The translations under genes and the position numbers were made by a program. From Selenomonas bovis DSM 23594 (lineage in GTDB: Bacteria; Bacillota; Negativicutes; Selenomonadales; Selenomonadaceae), in assembly GCF_000381005.1 (NCBI RefSeq), contig NZ_KB908384.1, forward strand, positions 26,863 to 90,862: DNA of 64,000 bases. The letters run 5' to 3'. How positions within the stretch are numbered: position 1 is the stretch's first letter; the number at the start of each line of letters is the position of its first letter. This document shows, piece by piece, positions 57,757 through 64,000 of the stretch. The notes below the pieces were generated by a model. The model worked only from the letters and a program-made list of their open reading frames with translations. It was not told the DNA's origin and ran no database searches.

Positions 57757-58645
57757 ACGTTTATATGCGTACCCTGTCTTGGCGGCGGATAAGGATGATT
57801 ATCGGAAGGCAATCTTCTCTGTCGAGATGAGTGAGCACATGGAATTGACGGATTTCGTTTTGCATTTTTCTGTCCAGCTGACCTCGGAAAGTTTGATCCG
57901 CATGATTGGACAAGGCGAGGCGGAATACCTGATCCATATCGAATGTTCCAGTACGGCATTCCGGAAGGCGTATCATTTTGCATCGCCGCAGTTCGAGGTG
58001 CGGATCCCTTTGGAGAAAATCAACCACATGGTGGAAATCGTGGCGTTTGTCGTGACGAAAAAGCATATTTCTGGCTTCCACAGCGAGGAATGGGTGGATG
58101 ATTTTTCCGGCTTGCGGTTTGATTTGGAAAAGGGCTCCATCCTGGCCTATCAGAATCTCCCGAATCTCAGCATTGCTAAAAGCATGCATCAATCTGCGGC
58201 GCATCCATCTCTTTTCTATATCCGGAAACGGCAGGATGATGGCAGACAGGGGATGCAGCTGTTTCTCGAGGGGGACAAGATCCTGATCAGCTTACTGGAA
58301 CCGGAGTATCGCCTCTATCAGCAATTCAACAATGACACGGAGATGCAGCCGGTCTTGAACGCGATGCTCATTCTGCCCGCGCTCGTCTATATGTTCGAGG
58401 AGCTTGATCAGGAATATGAGGAGGACGCGACGGATAGGCATGATTATACGGGTTGTGCCTGGTATGAGGCGTTAGAACAGTCTTATCGGAGCCGGGGCAA
58501 GGATTTTGAGGAAACGTTGCGGGACAGGAATCGCACGTCTTTTGATAAAGCACAAGAAGTTATGGAATTCCCCGTTGTCAAGGCGCTTGCTTCGCTGCAA
58601 GCAATCCGGAATGATTTCGGGGACGACGGGGAGGATGACGTATGA
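57743..58645 (+). CDS. Uncharacterised second protein of the GHKL operon
   Basis: A 300-residue protein with no motif I recognise. Residues 1-110 look beta-rich (YAYPVLAADKDDYRKAIFSV; EYLIHIECSSTAFRKAYHFA), perhaps a beta-sandwich. The C-terminal half is helical, with LNAMLILPALVYMFEELDQE and an acidic end. The start ATG 57,743 has GGAGG nine bases upstream and overlaps the ATPase stop. Its own stop overlaps the next start (ATGA), so all three genes are translationally coupled and probably form one complex. Confidence 0.7.
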   Translation: MKITKRLYAYPVLAADKDDYRKAIFSVEMSEHMELTDFVLHFSVQLTSESLIRMIGQGEAEYLIHIECSSTAFRKAYHFASPQFEVRIPLEKINHMVEIVAFVVTKKHISGFHSEEWVDDFSGLRFDLEKGSILAYQNLPNLSIAKSMHQSAAHPSLFYIRKRQDDGRQGMQLFLEGDKILISLLEPEYRLYQQFNNDTEMQPVLNAMLILPALVYMFEELDQEYEEDATDRHDYTGCAWYEALEQSYRSRGKDFEETLRDRNRTSFDKAQEVMEFPVVKALASLQAIRNDFGDDGEDDV

Positions 58646-59688
58646 AGCTGTATTTCATGAAAAGCACTTCCCTGGGCGTACTGAAGGCGGAGCTGCCGAA
58701 TGTCTATACGAAGTATTTCACGGAGGCCGATGGTGCATGGCTTATGGATATTTGCGGCGAGGATCCATTTGAGGACGCGGGCATCGAGGTCCCGGATTTT
58801 GAGCTGGCTAGCTTGGATGACGGCGCAAGTGCCGGCAGGATCGATCTTGAGAATTGCAAAATCATCTACCGCAATCTCAAAGTGCTCAATGAGACGCAGG
58901 CGAGTGATGAACGGCTGTGGGCCGGTATGACACATGGGATGTTCTACTCCTATATGCGGCGGCGCTGGGGTTACGATCGGCGCGCGCCGCAGGACGCACA
59001 GAAGGATGTGTCGGAAATTCTGACGCGGTTTTTCTTCCAAGGCGGTGTGCGGAGCGGCTTTTATCGGAATACATTCGCCAAATGCTGGTGGGTCGGGAAG
59101 GCGCTCTGTTCCGAAGACAGAAAAAATCCTTTCCACATGTTGGATGTCCTGGGGGATAAGGATTTGAATTCAAAAATCACAGCAATCTTTTACAGTAATA
59201 CATTTTCTTCAAATCCCGTGATTGTCGACGGCATCATTCGAGGAATAGAACATTTCACAAGCCAAGGGAAACCGTTGATAGAGAAAAAGCATATCCGTCC
59301 GGCGATGAGTGCGTTGAATGCTCTGGGCGGCCGGGTTATCCTGGATTGTTTGTCAGCAGAGGAAATCAAGGAGAACTTTATCGAGATAGTCGAGAAGCTC
59401 GTACAGGGAAAAGGAACAGCAGCCTTTGGTACTGCCGATGTTGCCGATGCTGGCGATGACGCAGCGGAGGCGGATGACAGCGAGATGGTTATCGAGCCGG
59501 TGGAACGCTGCATTGTAGAGGGGAATACAGTGGACTTGCAGGCGCTTGATGGTACAAGGAAGCGTTCTTTTCAGATCAAGATGCGTGATGGGAAAATGCC
59601 GACGGTAGCGGCGTCGCTGCTGGGGAAAAAGCTGCATGATGAATTGTCCATCGACGGGCAGGTGTATGTGGTGATCGGTATCAAGTAA
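58642..59688 (+). CDS. Uncharacterised third protein of the GHKL operon (DUF6339-like)
   Basis: A 348-residue protein. The N-terminus (MKLYFMKSTSLGVLKAELPN), the RLWAGMTHGMFYSYMRRRWG core and FFFQGGVRSGFYRNTFAKCWW recall the DUF6339 family, which I associate with defence-type neighbourhoods; this is from memory and unverified. The C-terminal ~100 residues include an acidic linker (DAGDDAAEADDSE) and a small beta domain. No classical nuclease motif is obvious. ATG overlaps the previous stop, and a terminator follows. Confidence 0.7.
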   Translation: MKLYFMKSTSLGVLKAELPNVYTKYFTEADGAWLMDICGEDPFEDAGIEVPDFELASLDDGASAGRIDLENCKIIYRNLKVLNETQASDERLWAGMTHGMFYSYMRRRWGYDRRAPQDAQKDVSEILTRFFFQGGVRSGFYRNTFAKCWWVGKALCSEDRKNPFHMLDVLGDKDLNSKITAIFYSNTFSSNPVIVDGIIRGIEHFTSQGKPLIEKKHIRPAMSALNALGGRVILDCLSAEEIKENFIEIVEKLVQGKGTAAFGTADVADAGDDAAEADDSEMVIEPVERCIVEGNTVDLQALDGTRKRSFQIKMRDGKMPTVAASLLGKKLHDELSIDGQVYVVIGIK

Positions 59689-59748
59689 TGCATCTTGCAA
59701 TCCAGACATGAAAAACGCCTGCCGCTCGGGCAGGCGAGAGAGTTCCTA

Positions 59749-59782
59749 CTGCCCGGCAGCGCGTGCCGGGCAGATTTTGTTT
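59749..59782 (+). terminator. Terminator of the GHKL operon
   Basis: CTGCCCGGCA/TGCCGGGCAG stem followed by ATTTTGTTT. A further hairpin CGCCTGCC/GGGCAGGCG lies at 59,716-59,737. Confidence 0.75.
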
Positions 59783-59800
59783 AGGGAAGCGCTTCCTTAG
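59781..59800 (+). repeat. Dispersed palindromic repeat, copy 12
   Basis: TTAGGGAAGCGCTTCCTTAG, a compact palindrome matching the outer arms of copy 11. It marks the downstream edge of the GHKL island. Confidence 0.7.
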
Positions 59801-60023
59801 AAGTAGTGCGCCTTGCGGTGCGCTGCTTTCTTTTTTCGGCGGCGGTCCGAGCCCCTTCAAGCTGCTTGGTGAGGTAGTCGATGAGGATGCGGCTGATGAC
59901 GTAGAGGGGGAGGCGGCTCGTGGCGTCGACGCTGGTGATGGAGACGTGGTGGTGCTTGTAGCCGAAGACGGCGGCGTGGGCGATGCGCGTGACCCGGACA
60001 AGGCCCTCGACTTCGCGCTCCAC
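59781..60023 (-). CDS. Hypothetical 80-residue protein or gene fragment
   Basis: The minus-strand frame from GTG 60,023 encodes a protein-like segment, RIAHAAVFGYKHHHVSITSV, then DATSRLPLYVISRILIDYLT, and a basic tail that runs into palindromic copy 12. There is no ribosome site, so it is probably the 3' remnant of a longer gene. The family is not recognised. Confidence 0.35.
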   Translation of the reverse strand: MEREVEGLVRVTRIAHAAVFGYKHHHVSITSVDATSRLPLYVISRILIDYLTKQLEGARTAAEKRKQRTARRTTSKEALP

Positions 60024-60067
60024 TGCATGGCCTGAGCCGGAGAGGCTCAGTCTGATATAAGAGAATC

Positions 60068-60117
60068 AGCAAGCAGATCCTTGGGAACATGGCGACAAGC
60101 GCGCTGCTTGCTTTTTC
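60068..60117 (+). terminator. Intrinsic-terminator-like hairpin
   Basis: AGCAAGCAG/CTGCTTGCT followed by TTTTTC, with a 27-base loop. No convincing gene ends just before it on this strand. Confidence 0.55.
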
Positions 60118-60168
60118 TATATATTCCTAGAGATTTTGCCCGGTGGGGGTTACCGTGGCGAGACGAGA

Positions 60169-60197
60169 CGTTTCCACGAGAGGAAACGGTTACGATT
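60169..60197 (+). promoter_or_regulatory. Hairpin and LacI-type operator-like site before the SLH/GH53 pseudogene
   Basis: CGTTTCC/GGAAACG is an exact inverted repeat with a six-base loop. The overlapping GGAAACGGTTACGATT resembles the galK operator GAAATCGTTTACGATTTC. Confidence 0.45.
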
Positions 60198-60214
60198 GAA
60201 GAAGGAAAAAGAGA

Positions 60215-61222
60215 ATGAAAAAGAAAGCACTCATCGCGGCCATCCTGGCTGCCACGACGCTCTCGGCCACGACGGCGTTCGCGGCGAAGAATCCCTTTAA
60301 CGATGTACCGGCAGACCACTGGTCGTACGACGCCCTCGCGATGCTCGCGAAGGACGGCGTCATCGAGGGCTACGCGACGGCACGTTCCAGGGCGACAAGC
60401 TCATGAACCGCTACGAGATGGCGGAGATTGTCGCAAAGGCTGCGGAGAAATACGGCTCGGTCGGCCTGAAGGACAAGGGCGCCATCATGAAGAAGTACGG
60501 CATCAACTGGATCCGCCTGCGCATCTGGAACGATCCTGTGCATGAGAACGGTGGCGGCTATACGACGGCGGAGCGGGCGCTCGCGATGACGCTGCGCGCG
60601 CACGCGCTCGGGCTGAAGGTGCTCATCGATTTCCACTACAGCGATTTCTGGGCGGATCCCGGCAAGCAGTGGGCGCCGAAGGCCTGGGAGAAGGACGACG
60701 CCAAGAAGGTGCAGTGGGATGTCTATGACTATACGAGGCAGGTGCTCGCCGACTTCAAGGCGGCGGGCGCGCTGCCTGAGATGGTGCAGGTCGGCAACGA
60801 GATTACGAACGGCATGATCTGGCCGCTCGGCAAGCTGCCGTCCGCGGATAACGGCAAGACGCTCGCCTCGTTTGTCGCGAGCGGCCTCAAGGCCGTGCAC
60901 GATACGGACGCGGGCATCAAAACGATGATCCACATCGCAATTCAAGATCAGCCAGCGGTTCACGGGGCTCAAGGACGGCAAGTATACGCTCGCCGTCTCG
61001 ACGCAGGGCGGCGGCGGCCAGTCGAAGTACAGGCTCTTTGCGGAGACAGGCGGCGCGGTGCAGACGGCAGATATCCAGAATACGAAGTGGAATGAGTGGC
61101 ATACGTTCAAGATTCAGGACATCGAGGTCGAAAACGGCACCTGTACGGTCGGCGTTGCCATGGAGGCCGGGCCGGGCACCTGGGGCAGCCTTGACAATTT
61201 CGAGTTCTATCGCCAGGAGTGA
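60215..61222 (+). pseudogene. Broken chimera: SLH/OmpM N-terminus, GH53 endo-galactanase and carbohydrate-binding fragment
   Basis: Residues 1-23 are a signal peptide, then an S-layer-homology segment (FNDVPADHWSYDALAMLAKD) as in Negativicute OmpM/Slp proteins. One base, a G expected after 60,374, is missing, so the frame stops at 60,406. It resumes from 60,385 in the next frame as GDKLMNRYEMAEIVAKAAEK. From about 60,484 the sequence becomes GH53 (KYGINWIRLRIWNDP, LIDFHYSDFWADP, VQVGNEITNG with the acid/base Glu). GH53 stops near residue GIKTMIHIA (60,940). A third frame then encodes ~90 residues of a beta-rich carbohydrate-binding-like domain to TGA 61,222. The GH53 nucleophile half is lost. 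It sits just upstream of galKE. Confidence 0.82.
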
Positions 61223-61253
61223 CATTCCCTTGTTCAGCGGAAAAAAATAATCT

Positions 61254-61271
61254 GAAATCGTTTACGATTTC
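61254..61271 (+). promoter_or_regulatory. Perfect 18-bp palindromic operator upstream of galK
   Basis: GAAATCGTTTACGATTTC is perfectly symmetrical, lies four bases upstream of the -35 box, and has the central CGTTTACG look of LacI/GalR-family operators. GAAAACGTTTAC at 61,373-61,384, near the galK start, may be a second half-site for looping. Confidence 0.75.
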
Positions 61272-61274
61272 GTA

Positions 61275-61303
61275 TTGACACGCGCTGACCCGCGCGGTAC
61301 AAT
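61275..61303 (+). promoter_or_regulatory. Promoter of galK
   Basis: TTGACA (61,275-61,280), 17-base spacer, TACAAT (61,298-61,303). Confidence 0.85.
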
Positions 61304-61325
61304 ACGAATAGAAACAAAATAAAGG

Positions 61326-61357
61326 GAAGCAATTTCTCGGCGCAGGGATTGCTTTTC
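61326..61357 (+). terminator. Possible attenuator in the galK leader
   Basis: AAGCAAT...ATTGCTT with a 14-base loop followed by TTCTTT, located between the galK promoter and its start codon. Confidence 0.5.
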
Positions 61358-61406
61358 TTTCTGGGGATTTTAGAAAACGTTTACAGGAAGAAATAGGAGG
61401 CATATC

Positions 61407-62585
61407 ATGGAGAAGGAATTTCTGGCAGGGATGGCAAAGGTATTCGAGGAGAAGTTCGGCGCACAGGCGGAGCGCCGCTATTTCTCACCGGGGCGCGTGA
61501 ACCTCATCGGTGAGCATACGGACTACAACGGCGGGCATGTGTTCCCGTGCGCGATCTCGCTCGGAACCTACGCGCTCGTGCGCGACCGCGCGGACGCTGT
61601 GACGCGCGTCTATTCGATGAATCTCGCGGACAAGGGCGTCATCGAGTTTCCGATGAGCGGCCTTGTCTATGATGCGGCGAAGGACTGGGCGAATTATTTC
61701 ATGGGCGTCGTAGATGTCTTTGAAAAGGCGGGATACAAGGCGTCGCATGGCTTCGACATCGTCATCAACGGCACGCTGCCGGGCGGTGCGGGCCTCTCCT
61801 CGTCGGCATCGCTCGAGGTGCTCATGTCGGTCATTTTGAACGAGGCGTTCTCCTTCGGCCTGCCGATGCTCGAGATGGTGAAGCTCTCGCAGCAGGCGGA
61901 GAACAAGTTCGTCGGCGTGAACTGCGGCATCATGGATCAGTTCGCGGTCGGCATGGGCAAGGCGGACTGTGCGATGCTGCTCGACTGCAACACGCTCGAC
62001 TATCGTTACAGCAAGATCGTGCTCAAGGACGCGAGCATCGTCATCACGAACACGAACAAGCCGCACAGCCTCGCCTCGTCCGCTTACAACGTGCGCCGTG
62101 CGCAGTGCGAGCATGCGCTCAATGAGCTCCGCGAGGTGCGCCCGGAGCTCAAAGCGCTCGGCGAACTCTCGAACGAGGCGTTCGAGAAGATCGCCGGCCA
62201 TATCGCCGAGCAGCTCGAGCGTCAGCGCGCGCATCACGCGGTATTTGAGAACAACCGCACGCTCGAGGCCGTGGCGGCGCTCGAGCGCGATGATGTGGCG
62301 CAGTTCGGCAAGCTCATGAACGAGTCACATTTCTCGCTGCGCGATGACTACGACGTGACGGGCCGGGAGCTCGACACGCTCGCGGAGATTGCCTGGTCGC
62401 TGCCCGGCGTCATCGGCTCGCGCATGACGGGCGCGGGCTTCGGCGGCAGCACGGTGAGCCTCGTGAAGAACGATGCCATCGAGGCGTTCAAGGAGAAGGT
62501 CGCGGCGGCCTATACGGAACGCATCGGCTACGCGCCGAGCTTCTATGTCGCGAGCATCTCGGAGGGGACGCATCGCCTCGACTGA
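61407..62585 (+). CDS. galK: Galactokinase
   Basis: Phosphorylates galactose to galactose 1-phosphate, the first committed Leloir step. The 392-residue GHMP kinase has the signature GRVNLIGEHTDYNGG (residues 32-46), the ATP-binding PGGAGLSSSASLEV, the catalytic-Asp region GIMDQFAVGMG and the C-terminal GAGFGGSTVSLV. AGGAGG lies seven bases before ATG 61,407. It has its own promoter and operator. galE follows 130 bases later with a probable own -10 (TGCTAGAAT at 62,678-62,686). Confidence 0.97.
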   Translation: MEKEFLAGMAKVFEEKFGAQAERRYFSPGRVNLIGEHTDYNGGHVFPCAISLGTYALVRDRADAVTRVYSMNLADKGVIEFPMSGLVYDAAKDWANYFMGVVDVFEKAGYKASHGFDIVINGTLPGGAGLSSSASLEVLMSVILNEAFSFGLPMLEMVKLSQQAENKFVGVNCGIMDQFAVGMGKADCAMLLDCNTLDYRYSKIVLKDASIVITNTNKPHSLASSAYNVRRAQCEHALNELREVRPELKALGELSNEAFEKIAGHIAEQLERQRAHHAVFENNRTLEAVAALERDDVAQFGKLMNESHFSLRDDYDVTGRELDTLAEIAWSLPGVIGSRMTGAGFGGSTVSLVKNDAIEAFKEKVAAAYTERIGYAPSFYVASISEGTHRLD

Positions 62586-62715
62586 ACGGCGCAGTGCGGT
62601 TTTCAAACGCTTGTGGCATTTTCCAGAAAAGAAACAGAAATTTTACAGAAAACATCCTAGTAATCCTCTAGTAAACGTGCTAGAATAGAAAACAGATAGA
62701 AAGGGAGAGGTCAAT

Positions 62716-63705
62716 ATGTCGATTCTTGTTTGCGGCGGTGCCGGCTATATCGGTTCCCATGCTGTGCATCAGCTCGTGGCCAAGGGAGAGGATGTCGTCA
62801 TCGTCGATAACCTCCAGACGGGGCATCGCGGGGCCATCCATCCCCAGGCGAAGTTCTATGAGGGCGATATCCGCGACGCGGCTGTGCTCGACAAGATTTT
62901 CACCGAGAATGATATCGAGGCGGTCATCCATTTCGCGGCGAATTCCCTCGTCGGCGAGAGCATGGAGAAGCCGCTGAAGTATTTCAACAACAATGTCTAC
63001 GGCATGCAGGTCCTGCTCGAGGCGATGGTGCGCCATCACGTTGACAAGATCGTCTTTTCCTCGACGGCGGCCGTCTACGGAGAGCCGAAGCGCGTTCCCA
63101 TCATGGAGGACGACGAGACGAACCCGACGAATACCTACGGCGAGACGAAGCGCACGATGGAGAAGATGATGAAATGGGTGAGCCGCGCCGACGGCGTGCG
63201 CTATGTGTCGCTGCGCTACTTCAACGCGGCGGGCGCGCTCGATGACGGCTCCATCGGCGAGGATCACCACCCGGAGACGCATCTCATCCCGCTCATCCTC
63301 CAGGTGCCGCTCGGAAAGCGTGACCACATCACGGTCTTCGGCGACGACTATCCGACGCCGGACGGCACGTGCCTGCGCGACTACATCCACGTCATCGACC
63401 TCGCGGACGCGCATGTGCTCGCGCTCGAGTATCTGCGGAAGGGCGGCGAGAGCAATATCTTCAACCTCGGCAACGGCCAGGGATTCTCGGTCAAGGAGAT
63501 GATCGAGGCGGCGAAGAAGGCCACGGGCAAGGATATCAAGGTCGAGATGGGCGCGCGCCGCGCCGGCGACCCCGCGCAGCTCATCGCCTCGAGCGAGAAG
63601 GCGCGCAAGGTGCTCGGCTGGCAGCCGCGCTATACGGATGTTGAGCAGGTCATCGGCACGGCCTGGACGTGGCATCAGAAGCACCCGGACGGGTATCAGG
63701 ACTGA
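62716..63705 (+). CDS. galE: UDP-glucose 4-epimerase
   Basis: Interconverts UDP-galactose and UDP-glucose with bound NAD. The 329-residue extended short-chain dehydrogenase has [11 protein letters not shown] at the N-terminus, [25 protein letters not shown] and catalytic YGETK. GGGAGAGG precedes the ATG. Together with galK and the incipient galT it forms the Leloir set. A copy of the 110-bp repeat begins seven bases after the stop. Confidence 0.97.
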   Translation: MSILVCGGAGYIGSHAVHQLVAKGEDVVIVDNLQTGHRGAIHPQAKFYEGDIRDAAVLDKIFTENDIEAVIHFAANSLVGESMEKPLKYFNNNVYGMQVLLEAMVRHHVDKIVFSSTAAVYGEPKRVPIMEDDETNPTNTYGETKRTMEKMMKWVSRADGVRYVSLRYFNAAGALDDGSIGEDHHPETHLIPLILQVPLGKRDHITVFGDDYPTPDGTCLRDYIHVIDLADAHVLALEYLRKGGESNIFNLGNGQGFSVKEMIEAAKKATGKDIKVEMGARRAGDPAQLIASSEKARKVLGWQPRYTDVEQVIGTAWTWHQKHPDGYQD

Positions 63706-63711
63706 CCATGA

Positions 63712-63821
63712 CAAACTCAACGCACAAACGTCCACTTTGTGGACATTGTGCGCCCGTCCTTGCAGTAAATCCAGCCAATCGCGCTGCGCCTGCGGCTTGC
63801 GCTCTTGGGGATTTACATAGT
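63712..63821 (+). repeat. Dispersed ~110-bp intergenic repeat, copy C
   Basis: CAAACTCAACGCACAAACGT...GGGGATTTACATAGT is the inverse of copy A (22,575-22,684) with only small indels. The inner GTCCACTTTGTGGAC is a perfect inverted repeat. Confidence 0.85.
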
Positions 63822-63842
63822 AAACAATCTATGATATATAAG

Positions 63843-63909
63843 GGAGGGGCTGTCACATGGAAGCCTTCCCCATAGGGGGAAGGCGGCTTTCGTGCGGGAG
63901 CCTCTTTTC
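63843..63909 (+). terminator. Branched hairpin before galT
   Basis: GAGGGGCTGTCACATGGAAG pairs imperfectly with CTTTCGTGCGGGAGCCTC, with a strong inner CCTTCCCC/GGGGGAAGG stem, followed by TTTT. Its outer arm resembles the palindrome at 53,027. Confidence 0.5.
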
Positions 63910-63938
63910 GTATGATCCGCGTGGAGAGAAAGGAATGG

Positions 63939-64000
63939 ATGAAGATGTCGATCAATCATGAAATCAATCGCCTGATTCATTTTGCGGTACAGAAGAACCT
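63939..64000 (+). CDS. galT: Galactose-1-phosphate uridylyltransferase, N-terminus only
   Basis: The frame runs off the window edge. The first residues, MKMSINHEINRLIHFAVQKN, match the start of Firmicute-type GalT enzymes, and the position after galK-galE agrees. AAAGGA lies upstream; ATG 63,939 and ATG 63,945 are both possible starts. Too short to show catalytic motifs. Confidence 0.65.
   Translation, partial: MKMSINHEINRLIHFAVQKN

Overview
The window reads as chromosome from a high-GC member of the Negativicutes (Selenomonas/Mitsuokella type). This is inferred from three things. The gene order yybS-gdpP-rplI-lonC-dnaB and the T-box are Firmicute traits. A phosphoethanolamine transferase and an OmpM-type SLH outer-membrane protein fragment point to a Gram-negative envelope. 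Anaerobic enzymes (CO dehydrogenase, indolepyruvate:ferredoxin oxidoreductase) fit a gut or rumen fermenter. No species assignment is possible from the sequence alone.

Layout. 1-1557 (minus): truncated CO dehydrogenase cooS with a His-rich tail. 1.8-5.0 kb: a small EamA transporter, alanine racemase, a TSUP exporter and a Nudix hydrolase. 5.05-10.7 kb: an SMC-like complex of the Wadjet/Mks type (JetA, JetB, JetC) with no JetD nuclease subunit. 10.8-15.7 kb: phosphoethanolamine transferase, LysR regulator, endonuclease IV, polysaccharide deacetylase lipoprotein. 15.9-20.0 kb: iorA-iorB-paaK for aryl-pyruvate/aryl-acetate metabolism. 20.4-22.9 kb: OPT transporter and tRNA-Val(GAC). 23.3-29.3 kb: alpha-glucoside locus (RpiR regulator, fused PTS IICBA, GH13 glucosidase, HAD phosphatase). 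29.5-36.0 kb: alcohol dehydrogenase, a possible small RNA, a soluble PocR-type chemoreceptor, a secreted M48-TPR protease and an amino-acid permease. 36.25-37.2 kb: collapsed remains of a lac/tagatose-6-phosphate operon. 37.5-41.6 kb: small proteins, IclR regulator, T-box, pheA and aroF. 41.9-44.7 kb: dual-SBP EAL protein. 45.0-53.0 kb: yybS-gdpP-rplI-lonC-dnaB and rfbD. 53.2-54.7 kb: small membrane protein and ApbE. 54.9-59.7 kb: an accessory island with a GHKL ATPase followed by two uncharacterised, overlapping genes. 60.2-61.2 kb: a broken SLH/GH53/carbohydrate-binding chimera. 61.4-64 kb: galK, galE and the start of galT.

Most intergenic spaces hold intrinsic terminators and two families of dispersed repeats: short palindromes related to GGAAGCGCTGATNNATCAGC, and a ~110-bp element present at 22.6, 37.8 and 63.7 kb. 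The genes fall into sugar uptake and galactose use, aromatic amino-acid synthesis and breakdown, nucleotide second messengers (c-di-AMP and c-di-GMP), and genome defence or chromosome maintenance. Two galactoside loci have collapsed by internal deletion while galKE stays intact.

The best candidate for an undescribed system is the three-gene GHKL ATPase operon at 55,747-59,688. It sits beside a possible type III restriction remnant and is flanked by palindromic repeats. The JetD-less Wadjet/Mks operon and the His-tailed CooS are also worth attention.
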